Shown piece by piece: positions 39,218 to 47,700 of a stretch of DNA of 64,000 bases. Below the pieces are notes generated by a model. That model made no database searches. It saw nothing but the letters and a program-made list of their open reading frames with translations, and was not told the DNA's origin. Each line of letters begins with the position of its first letter. Within the stretch, counting starts at the first letter, position 1. The translations under genes and the position numbers were made by a program. Source of the stretch: JBBQNR01 sp963774075 (GTDB taxonomy: Bacteria; Actinomycetota; Thermoleophilia; Solirubrobacterales; JBBDJG01); the NCBI GenBank assembly GCA_963774075.1, contig CAVZDP010000003.1, forward strand, positions 682,001 through 746,000. The letters are read 5' to 3'.

Positions 39218-42200
39218 ACTTTTCCGCCGCCGGGCAGATGAGCTGGAAGTCGCAGCGGCTGCACGCCGACCACGAAGGCCGCGCCTCGAAGCTCTGAGCG
39301 CGAATCCCCTCGGCGACCCTGACCGCAGTCTCCTGGACCTGCTCGACCGTCTCCTCGCTCGCCTCGAGCGGTACCTGCTGGTCGTCGAGCACGTAGTAGT
39401 AGCTCTGCCGCGAGGCGTCGAGCTTCCACGACTCCTTCGCACCGATCTGGTACAGCGATAGCTGCACGTCGTCCTTGAGCTGCGACGGCGTCTTCGCCTT
39501 GCCGGTCTTGTAGTCGATCAGCTCGAACGACCCGTCCGGATGGCGGTCGACGCGGTCCACCCGGCCGCGGAGGAGGTGCGAGCCGATCCGGAAGCTGAAG
39601 CTGCGCTCGAACCAGACCGGCGTCGACTCCTGCTCTCCGAAGCGGCGCTGGTAGCGCATGAGCGACTCGACCGCCTTCTCGTAGAGCTGGCGCTCCTGGT
39701 CTGACTCGCCGAGGCCAGAGCGCCTCCACGCCATCTCGAGCAGGGCGAGGAGCCGCTCCGCGTGGGGGCTCACCCGGCCGGCCTGGCCGCTCGTCGCCTC
39801 CTCGTTCGCGATTTGGGAGTGGAAGCGCTCGAGCACCTGGTGCACGAGGATCCCGAAGCGCTGCTGGAGGGTCGGTTCGCGCGGAACTCCGAACACGCGG
39901 GCGTACTTGTAGCGCAGCGGACACTCCTTGTAGATCTCGATGTCGGTCGCGGACAGCACGACGCCGTTGCCGCGCGTGGGCAGGAACGACTCGAGCGAAG
40001 GCTGCGAGCGGCGCTCGATCAAGTCGCGGCGGCGGTCGCGATCGCGCTCGGCCTCCGAGAGGCGCTCGTCGAGAGTGGAGGCGAGGAAGAACTCGCGCTG
40101 CTCGGCGCTGGTGCCGGCGAGCAGGAGCTCGTTCACCTCTGGGACCGCCTCGCTCAGCCGCTGGCGCGGGCGGCGCTCGATCAGGGCTGCAAGCTTCAGC
40201 AGCTCGAGGTAGCGCGCCACGGCTCGCGCGCCGTCGAGGTGCGCGTCGAGCCGCATCTCTCCGATCTCGAGCGCGAGCTGGGTCGCGCCGCCGAGGACGT
40301 CGTCGCGAAGGGCCCGGAAGGCGGAGAGGAGGTCTTCCTCCAAGCCGAGCAGCTCCTCGGGGCGAGCCTCCTCCAGCGCGCCGAGCGCCTCGCGGGCCTC
40401 CTCGAGGAATGGGGAGGCGCGCTGGGCCACCCGCTCCCCGGCCGAGGAGGTGGCCTCCGGCCAGGCGAGCACCAGGCGCTTGCGTGCGCGGGTCATCGCA
40501 ACGTAGAGCAGCCGCCGCATCTCGTCCGCGTGCTGCTCGCGCGAGTTCTCGGGCAGCTCCTCCTTGAGCAGCTCCTCGGGCACCGGCTCTTGAGACTGAC
40601 GGCGAGGCCCGGGCATCCGGTTGTGCTGCAGCCCGAGCACGTATACGTAGTCGAACTCGAGGCCCTTCGCTCCGTGCATGGTCATGATCTGCACGGCGTG
40701 CTCGGCGCCGGGGGCGGCGGCCTCCTCCTCTCGCAGCCCTGCCTCGGCCGCGGCCACCAGGTACGCGGCGAACTCGCGCGCGCTGCCGCCGGGCCTGCGC
40801 CGCATCCAGGCGGACGCGATCTGACCGAGCTTGGCGATGTTCATGAGCCGTTCGAGCGAGTCGCGGTCGCCGGTGAAGAGCTGCTGCTTTCGAAGGCCGA
40901 GCCGCTCGACGAGGCGGTCCAGGAACACGTCCGGGCGCATGTCGTCGAACGCGCGCGCGGCGCGCCGGTAGAGCCGCAGGAAGGTCTCGATGCGCTCTCC
41001 CGCGTCCGGCGGCATGCCGCTCGCGCCGAGCGCTGCGTGCAGAGCCGAAACCATGTCGAGCTTGCGGCGGCGCGCGATCTGGGTCGAGCGGGCGAGGTCG
41101 GCGGAGCCGAGCTCCACGGGCGGGCGCATCAGCGCCCTCACCACGGCGCGCGCGTCGTTGGGGTCGAGCAACAACCGCAGCCACGCGAGCACGTCGCGCA
41201 CTTCGATTCGCTCGTAGAAAGCTCCGCCTCCGGCGATGCGCGCCGGGACGCCGCGTTCCTCGAGAGCGGTCGCCACGAGCTGGCCCTCGCCGCGCACCGA
41301 CTTCACGAGCACCGCCGCGCGGCCGGGCGGCGTGCCGTCCGCGACGACTTTCTCGAGCTCCGCGGACACCGCCTGGGCCTGTGCGCGATCGTTCTCGCAG
41401 CGCCAGAAGGAGACGGCGTCGGGGTCGTCGCGAGCGTCGCCGATCGTGGGCTCGAGCCGCTTGTCGAGACGGTCGCGGCTCGGCTCGATGACGGCGTGCG
41501 CGGCCTGCAGGATCGGAGCACGCGAGCGGTAGTTGCGCGTGAGCTTCACGATCTTGGCGTCGGGAAAGCGCGTCTGGAAGTCCGCGATGTTCTTGCGCGA
41601 CGCCCCGCGGAAGCGGTAGATCGACTGGTCGTCGTCTCCGACGACGCAGACGTTGTTGTCCTCGCCCACGATCAGCCGCAGCAGCTCGCCCTGGGCGAAG
41701 TTCGTGTCCTGATACTCGTCCACGAGCACGTGGCGGAAGCGGGCCGCGAGCCGCTGCCGCGCGCGCGGCCGCTCGCTCAGCACCCGCACGGCGCGCAGGA
41801 TCAGCTCGCCGAAGTCCAGTCCGCCCTCCTGCTCGACGAGCCGGTCGTGGTCGGCGTAGAAGCGCGCGAACTCGAGCTCGAGCTCGGCGCGCTCGCGTCC
41901 TTCGGTGTCCGCGGCTCGCCCGGCCAGCGATTCGGCCCATGCGCGATAGTCGGCGGCCGTCACGCACTCGTCCTTGAGGCGGTCGATGCGCTCGATCAGT
42001 CGCGCCATGAGGCTCGAGGCGTTGCCCCACAGCTCGTGCCGCTCGAAGGTGAGCTCGTCGGAGCGGTCGAGCAGGAGCGCCAGACGGTCCGCCTGGGTCA
42101 CGGGGTGGAAGAACGGGTCCAGCCCTGCATCCAGGGCCTCTTCCTGGAGCGTCCGCATGCAGAAGGAATGGAAAGTGGAGCACCAGAGCTCCTCGTAGGG

Positions 42201-42455
42201 CTGATCGAGCAGCTCCTCCGCCCGCACGCGCATCTCCTCCGCCGCTTTGACGGAGAACGTGAGCGCGAGCACGTGCTCGGGAGGGACGCCCTGCGAGGCG
42301 AGCCAGGCGATCCTCCTCGTGATGACGCGGGTCTTGCCGCTGCCGGCGCCAGCGACCACGAGCAGCGGCCCGCCGGGGTGGGTGACGGCCTCGCGCTGAG
42401 CCTCGTTGAGGTCGGAAAGGAGGCGAGTCACCAGGCCCATGGTAACCCCGGGCAT
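39216..42455 (-). CDS. UvrD-type helicase with RecB-like nuclease domain and iron-sulfur cysteines
   Basis: The 1079-residue SF1 helicase has Walker A AGAGSGKT, the motif LVDEYQDTNFAQGELLRLIV, GDDDQSIYRFRGASRKN, and TMHGAKGLEFDYVYVLGL. The C-terminal 300 residues form a PD-(D/E)XK nuclease with FELIDYKTGKAKTPSQL and the QLSLYQIGA helix. Cysteines lie at YKECPLRYKY, before the nuclease core, and CSRCDFQLICP, after it, an iron-sulfur staple as in AddB/AdnB-type nucleases. It is related to ATP-dependent DNA-end processing enzymes, but no partner subunit is adjacent. The first start (ATG 42455) is taken; ATG 42440 is possible. Confidence 0.93.
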   Translation of the reverse strand: MPGVTMGLVTRLLSDLNEAQREAVTHPGGPLLVVAGAGSGKTRVITRRIAWLASQGVPPEHVLALTFSVKAAEEMRVRAEELLDQPYEELWCSTFHSFCMRTLQEEALDAGLDPFFHPVTQADRLALLLDRSDELTFERHELWGNASSLMARLIERIDRLKDECVTAADYRAWAESLAGRAADTEGRERAELELEFARFYADHDRLVEQEGGLDFGELILRAVRVLSERPRARQRLAARFRHVLVDEYQDTNFAQGELLRLIVGEDNNVCVVGDDDQSIYRFRGASRKNIADFQTRFPDAKIVKLTRNYRSRAPILQAAHAVIEPSRDRLDKRLEPTIGDARDDPDAVSFWRCENDRAQAQAVSAELEKVVADGTPPGRAAVLVKSVRGEGQLVATALEERGVPARIAGGGAFYERIEVRDVLAWLRLLLDPNDARAVVRALMRPPVELGSADLARSTQIARRRKLDMVSALHAALGASGMPPDAGERIETFLRLYRRAARAFDDMRPDVFLDRLVERLGLRKQQLFTGDRDSLERLMNIAKLGQIASAWMRRRPGGSAREFAAYLVAAAEAGLREEEAAAPGAEHAVQIMTMHGAKGLEFDYVYVLGLQHNRMPGPRRQSQEPVPEELLKEELPENSREQHADEMRRLLYVAMTRARKRLVLAWPEATSSAGERVAQRASPFLEEAREALGALEEARPEELLGLEEDLLSAFRALRDDVLGGATQLALEIGEMRLDAHLDGARAVARYLELLKLAALIERRPRQRLSEAVPEVNELLLAGTSAEQREFFLASTLDERLSEAERDRDRRRDLIERRSQPSLESFLPTRGNGVVLSATDIEIYKECPLRYKYARVFGVPREPTLQQRFGILVHQVLERFHSQIANEEATSGQAGRVSPHAERLLALLEMAWRRSGLGESDQERQLYEKAVESLMRYQRRFGEQESTPVWFERSFSFRIGSHLLRGRVDRVDRHPDGSFELIDYKTGKAKTPSQLKDDVQLSLYQIGAKESWKLDASRQSYYYVLDDQQVPLEASEETVEQVQETAVRVAEGIRAQSFEARPSWSACSRCDFQLICPAAEK

Positions 42456-42480
42456 GGCCGTTCCAGGGCTGGCGCTCGCA

Positions 42481-42486
42481 TAGCAT
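42481..42486 (+). promoter_or_regulatory. -10 box of a leaderless promoter
   Basis: TAGCAT ends 7 nt before the ATG at 42494; there is no Shine-Dalgarno. The divergent helicase start at 42455 is only 38 bp away. Confidence 0.55.
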
Positions 42487-42493
42487 CTCCGCT

Positions 42494-43354
42494 ATGTCCG
42501 CCAAGAGCACGGGGCGGGAGGCGCTCGAGGCAGACTGGCTCGGAGCGTGCCGCAGAGCCGCCGCAGCCGTCGAGCAGGTCCTCCAGTCCCACACATCCTC
42601 GCGCGATCGCGCCGTCGGGGCGGGACGCGGCGCCGGCGGGGACGACACGCTCGTGATCGACAGGGAGGCCGAAGATGCCGTCTTCGCCGAGCTCGACGCG
42701 CTGCACGGCCAGGGTCACGCCTTCACCGCGATCTCCGAGGAGCGCGGAGAGGTCACGTTCGGCGCCGGCGCCAGTCAGGTGCGGGTGGTGATCGACCCGG
42801 TGGACGGCTCGCTCAACGCCAAGCGCCTGATCCCGGCCTACTCGCTCAGCATTGCCGTGTCCGGCGGCGAGACGATGGAGGACGTCGAACTCGGCTACGT
42901 GTACGACTACGGTGCGAAGGAGGAGTTCGTCGCCCGCCTCGGCGAGGGAGCCGTCGTCAACGACGAGCCGATAGAGCCGGAGGACCCGGGCAGGGGCCTC
43001 GAGGTCGTCGGCTTCGAGGCCGCCCGGCCGGAGTGGATCGCTCCCGTGGCGGCCCGGCTCGAGGGCAGCGTGTATCGGATTCGGATCGTCGGGTCGATCG
43101 CCGTCTCGCTCTGCTACCTGGCGGTGGCGCGCTTCGACGGCGTTTTGACCGCGAACGTCTGCCGCTCCTTCGACGTGGCCGCGGCGCAGCTAATTGCACG
43201 TGAGGCGGGCGCGTTCGTGAGCGTGCTCGGCCATGGAGGGATCGAGGCGCCACTCGACATGGAGACGCGGTTCCGCTTCGCCGCGGCGCGCACGCCGGAG
43301 TCACTGGAGACGCTCGTGAGGGCGTTGACGGAGGCCGGGCTGCCGAAGAGTTAG
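42494..43354 (+). CDS. inositol monophosphatase-family protein
   Basis: The 286-residue member of the metal-dependent sugar phosphatase family has AISEERGEVTF, VIDPVDGSLNAKRLIPAYSL (the family's DPIDGT-N motif, with Val and Ser) and RSFDVAAAQLIAREAGAF (the WDxAAG region). Related enzymes dephosphorylate inositol phosphates, fructose-1,6-bisphosphate, histidinol phosphate or PAP. The substrate here is open. The first 40 residues are a helical extension. The divergent helicase is close, so the short gap may hold both promoters. Confidence 0.9.
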   Translation: MSAKSTGREALEADWLGACRRAAAAVEQVLQSHTSSRDRAVGAGRGAGGDDTLVIDREAEDAVFAELDALHGQGHAFTAISEERGEVTFGAGASQVRVVIDPVDGSLNAKRLIPAYSLSIAVSGGETMEDVELGYVYDYGAKEEFVARLGEGAVVNDEPIEPEDPGRGLEVVGFEAARPEWIAPVAARLEGSVYRIRIVGSIAVSLCYLAVARFDGVLTANVCRSFDVAAAQLIAREAGAFVSVLGHGGIEAPLDMETRFRFAAARTPESLETLVRALTEAGLPKS

Positions 43355-43382
43355 CCGACGAAACGGCGCGGGCGGGCCGGAG

Positions 43383-43388
43383 TAATCT
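43383..43388 (+). promoter_or_regulatory. possible -10 box
   Basis: TAATCT, 10 nt before ATG 43399. A CAGGA adjacent to the start could also serve ribosome binding, so this is a weaker leaderless call. Confidence 0.35.
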
Positions 43389-43398
43389 GGTCGCCAGG

Positions 43399-43797
43399 AT
43401 GACCTCGGAAAACATCACGCTCCTAAAGCGCGGCTACGAGGCGTTCAACCGCCGCGACGTGGACGCGATGCTCGAGTTCCTCGATCCGGAAGTGGTGACG
43501 GTCGACTCGCCCGAAGCTCCGGACCGCAGCGTCTATCGCCAACACGAAGGGTTTCTGGCCAACATCGAGAGCGTGCAGCAGATATTCGAGGGCTGGCACC
43601 TCGAGCCGCTGAGCTTCGTCGAGAACGGCGAAAAGCTGCTCGTCGAGGTCCGACAATCCGCGCGCGGGAAGGGCAGCGGGCTCGAGGTTGAGGACCACCT
43701 GTTGCACGTGTGGACGATCCGCGACGGCAAGGCGCTGCGGCTCGAGGCCTACCGCGACGCCGACGAGGCGCGGCGGGCGGCGGGACTGGACTCCTAG
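43399..43797 (+). CDS. SnoaL/NTF2-like protein
   Basis: The 132-residue protein is a cone-shaped NTF2-like domain of the SnoaL type. It starts MTSENITLLKRGYEAFNRRD then VDAMLEFLDPEVVTVDSPEA. The strand pattern in LEVEDHLLHVWTIRDGKALR, followed by LEAYRDADEARRAAGL, fits. These folds include polyketide cyclases, delta-5-3-ketosteroid isomerases and non-catalytic binding proteins; the role here is unknown. Convergent with the DUF72 gene. Confidence 0.85.
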   Translation: MTSENITLLKRGYEAFNRRDVDAMLEFLDPEVVTVDSPEAPDRSVYRQHEGFLANIESVQQIFEGWHLEPLSFVENGEKLLVEVRQSARGKGSGLEVEDHLLHVWTIRDGKALRLEAYRDADEARRAAGLDS

Positions 43798-43801
43798 TGG
43801 C

Positions 43802-44758
43802 CTAGCCGGAGCGCTCGGCGAGCAGCGCGGCCATCTGGCTCGCGTTGCGTACGCCGTAGTCGGCGTAGCAGTTGTTCATCAGCACGTGCACCTGCTTGGC
43901 CTCGCCGGCCAGCTCGCGCACCGGCTTCACCCACTGGCCGAGCTCGTCGTCGCTGTAGAGGTACTGGAAGCGCTCCGCTGCCGTAAGCCCCGGTTTCTCC
44001 CAGTTCTCGGCATTGTGGCCGTGGAAGCGCACCATCGCGAGCTCCTCGGAGGTGGAGGCGACGACCGGCGGGGTCGAGGACTTGAAGCCCTGCGGCTCGT
44101 CCACCACCACGTACGTCATGCCCAGCTTGCGCAGCCGCTCCAGCGTGCGCTCGCGCTTGCCCTCGACCATCCAGCCGCCGCCGCGGAACTCGACCGCCGC
44201 CGGGAGCGAGCTGCGCTCGGCGAGCTGATCCAGGTAGTCGAGGTTCGCGCTCGACGGCACGAACCAGGGCGGGAACTGGTACAGCACCGCACCGAGCTTG
44301 CCGGCGTCGGCCAACGGCTGCAGGGCGGACTCGAACATGTACCAAATGAGCTTGTGCGCCTCCGGCGGCAGGTCCTTGGGATAGAGGCGCTTCTTCTTGA
44401 GCGCGTTCTCGCCGAGCTCGTCGCGCACCCGTTGGGGAAGCGAGTTCACGGCAGCCGGATGTTGCGTCAGCAGCGAGAAGGCCTTCACGTTGAAGACGAA
44501 GTGCGGCGGGGTGCGCTCGACCCAGAGCGCCGAGTTGCGCTCCGAGGGCAGTGCGTAGTAGGTGGAGTCGACCTCGACGAGCGGGAACCGCTCCGCGTAG
44601 TAGCGAAGGCGCTGCTCGGGAGAGCCCATGCCCTGCGGGTAGAAGCGGCGGGACTCCAGCAGCGTGCGGTCCGTCCAGCTCGATGTGCCGTAGTAGACGT
44701 TCTCGACTGGCCTGCCGCCATCGATGGCGGGCTCCCGCATCACGACCTCGTCGCTCAC
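43802..44758 (-). CDS. DUF72-family protein
   Basis: The 318-residue TIM-barrel protein begins with ENVYYGTSSWTDRTLLESRR and continues FPLVEVDSTYYALPSERNS, the DUF72 (YecE-like) signature. AVEFRGGGWMVEGKRERTLE and HVLMNNCYADYGVRNASQMA are conserved later. Function of DUF72 proteins is not settled. GTG 44758 overlaps the stop of the Lhr helicase gene (GTGA), so it is the second gene of that operon. Confidence 0.92.
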   Translation of the reverse strand: MSDEVVMREPAIDGGRPVENVYYGTSSWTDRTLLESRRFYPQGMGSPEQRLRYYAERFPLVEVDSTYYALPSERNSALWVERTPPHFVFNVKAFSLLTQHPAAVNSLPQRVRDELGENALKKKRLYPKDLPPEAHKLIWYMFESALQPLADAGKLGAVLYQFPPWFVPSSANLDYLDQLAERSSLPAAVEFRGGGWMVEGKRERTLERLRKLGMTYVVVDEPQGFKSSTPPVVASTSEELAMVRFHGHNAENWEKPGLTAAERFQYLYSDDELGQWVKPVRELAGEAKQVHVLMNNCYADYGVRNASQMAALLAERSG

Positions 44759-47700
44759 GCCGAGAGTACGAGGCGCCGCGGGCCCTGCCTGAAGCCGACC
44801 TCCTCGAGCAGGCGCTCGACCGGCGAGCCGATCACCGGCGCGCCGTCGAAGCGCTCGATCGCAACCCGCTTCAGCCCGCCCTCGCGGACGATGCTCGCGA
44901 GCGCCTCGAGCGCCGGGCGCAGCCACTGCTCGTCTGGCTCGGCGAGCGCCACGAGCCCGCGCCCTCCCGCCTCCAGGTAGAGGACCGCGCTTCCGTCCAG
45001 CAGCACGACGTGGGCGCCGGGCACGCGCGCCGGGCGCCTGGACGACCCTTCACGCCGGGGCCATGGGAGCGCGGCTCCGTAGAGGTTGGCGGGGTCCTGC
45101 GCCGCGATCACGACCGCCTCGCCCGCGCCCTCCCTGTGCGAGCGAAGCCGCTCCACGGCTGCCGGCAGGGCGAACTGCGCGCCGCCGAGCCCCTCGACGA
45201 AGTAACCGCGGCGCGCGGTGCCAAGCGTCTCGAGCGCCGACAGCTCGCCGTAGACGCTCGCGAAGCCACCGGGCACCTTCTCGGATACCACGGTCTCGCG
45301 CGTGACGATCCCGTGGCGCTCGACCAGCAGCTCGGCGAGCGCGACTGCCCGCTCGCGCTCCGTCGGCTTGGGCTGGAAGAGCGGAGCGGCGAGGCTCCAG
45401 CGCCCCTGAAGCTGTGGTTGCGCTCCCGTCCGGCGCGCCCCGAAGCGCCTTCGTCGCGTCTGCGCGGGAGGCGCGAGAGACAGCCGCCTGGCGCGCAGCG
45501 GCGCAAACGCGTCGTTGGTCACCTCGCCCGACCACACGAGATCCCAGAGCGCGTCCTTCACGTCCGCCGGAGAGTGGTCCACGTCGGCAAGCAGGTCGGA
45601 CCAGAAGGCAGCGCCGGCTGCGAGGCGCGCGCGCAGTGCGTCGTGAACGGCGCCCTGCGGCCCCTCGCCCGCCGTTCCGGCGTGCGGGCCCAGGAATGGA
45701 GCGTCCTCACGGAAGTAGAAGCTCACGCGCCCGCCGCGACCGCCGCCGGACCCAGCGCCGACCCAGACGAGCTCTCCGGCCGCGCACAGGCGATCGAGCC
45801 ACAGCGGCTGATAGCGGCCGAGCCGGCGCGGCAGCACGTCCCGCTCCCACGTCTCCGGGGCAAGCGCCACCCCCTGAAGGGGCGCGAGCACCTCGCGCAG
45901 GCGGTCGGGTCCCGCGTCCAGGGACATTCCCGGCGCGGTTCCTCGGCCCATCTCGACCCCCTGTCCCGAGCCCGCGTAGCGGTCGATGCCGTGCCACGAG
46001 AGCGCGAAACGCGCGAGCGCCGCCTGCTCGGTTGGCTCTATCTCCTCCCGCAGCGCGGCGATGCTCGCCCGCCGGATGCGGCGCAGGACGTCGGGCTCGC
46101 ACCACTCGCGCTCGACGCCCTCCGGGCGAAGCTCTCCGCGAACGAGCGCGTCGTCTGCCTCGAGCGCGGACAGCGCGCGCTGGACGTCCTCGTTCCCGAG
46201 CGCGTAGCGTCCCGCGACGTCCGCGGTGGTGAAGGGCCCGTGCGTTCGCGCGTAGCGGCGAAGCAGGCGCTCGAGCGCGTTCTCGACGGGCTCGAGGAAC
46301 GCCTCCGGCATACCCGACGGCGGCACGACGTCGAGCGCGTCGCGGTAGAGGCCCACCTCCTGTGCCGCGATCCAGCGCTGCTCTCCGCCGACCCTTACTC
46401 GCACCGCTCGGCGCTCCGCCACGAGGCGCGCGAGCAAAGCCTCAGCGTCGATGCCGGGCACAGAGCGAGCACCGAGCTCCTCCAGCGAGAGGTCGCCGAG
46501 CCGTCTCAGCAGGTCGTGCGCCTGGTCGGCGTCGCCTGCGAGGCGCTTGCCCGTCAGGCTCTGCAGCTCCTGCTCGACCGCCGCGAGCGCCCCCGGGTCG
46601 ATCAGCTCGCGCAGCTCGTCGGCGCCCAGCAGCTCCCGCAGCAGCTCGCGGTCCAGGGCCAGAGCCGCCGCCCGTTGCTCGGCGCGGGGAGTGTCCCCCT
46701 CGTACATGTAGGTGGCGATGTAGTCGAACAGCAGGCTCTGTGCGAACGGGGAGGCGAGCGCGGTGTCTGCCTCCACGAGCGCCAGCTCGCGTCGCTCCAA
46801 CCCGTCGAGAATGCTCTTCAGCGCCGGCAGGTCGAGCCAGTCGGTCAACACCTCACGGTAGGTCTCCAGCACGATCGGGAACTCGGCATAGCGGCGGGCG
46901 ACCTGGAGCAGCCCCTGGGCCTTGAGCCGCGCCTGCCACAGGGGAGTGCGCCGGTCCGGGCCGCGGCCGGGTATGAGGAGCGCCCGCGCCGCCGCTTCGC
47001 GGAACCGCGCTCCGAACAGCGCCGTGCTCGCGATCTCGCCCGTCACGAGCTCCTCGAGCTCGTTGGGATCGATCAGAGCCACGTCGGCGGAAGGCGGCTC
47101 GTCGGCGTCCGGGAAATGAAGGATCACTCCGTCGTCGGACCACAGCGCGTCCGGGTCGAGCCCCCGCTCCTCGCGCAGGCGCGCCGACATCGCCATCCCC
47201 CAAGCGGCGTGCACGCGGCTGCCGAAGGGGGTCAGCACGCAGAGGCGCCAGTCACCGATCTCGTCGCGGAAGCGCTCGACGACCACCGTGCGATCCGACG
47301 GCAGCGTACGCGTCGCCTCGCGCTGCTCGCTCAGATAGCGGTAGAGGTTGGCGGCCGCGTACTCGTCCAGCGCGTACTCGCCGGTCAGCTTCGCCGTCGC
47401 CGCTCGTTCAGGCAGCTCGGCGACCTCGCGCTGGAAGGCGCCGATCGCTGCGCCCAGCTCGTACGGCCTGCCGATCCCGTCGCCTTTCCAGAATGGGATG
47501 GCGCCCGGCACCTCGGGCGCGGGCGTGACAATCACGCGGTCGCGCCCGATTTCCTCGATCCGCCAGGTCGTCGAGCCGAGGCGGAAGGTCTGCCCGGCAC
47601 GCGCCTCGTACACCATCTCCTCGTCGAGCTCCCCGACGCGCCTTCCGTCTGGAAGGTGGACGCCGAAGAGGCCTCGGTCGGGGATCGTGCCGGCGTTCGT

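Noticed and set aside
39762..42656. A 2.9-kb open frame opposite the UvrD-type helicase
   Set aside because: Same artefact: no recognisable domain, while the minus strand encodes complete helicase and nuclease motifs.
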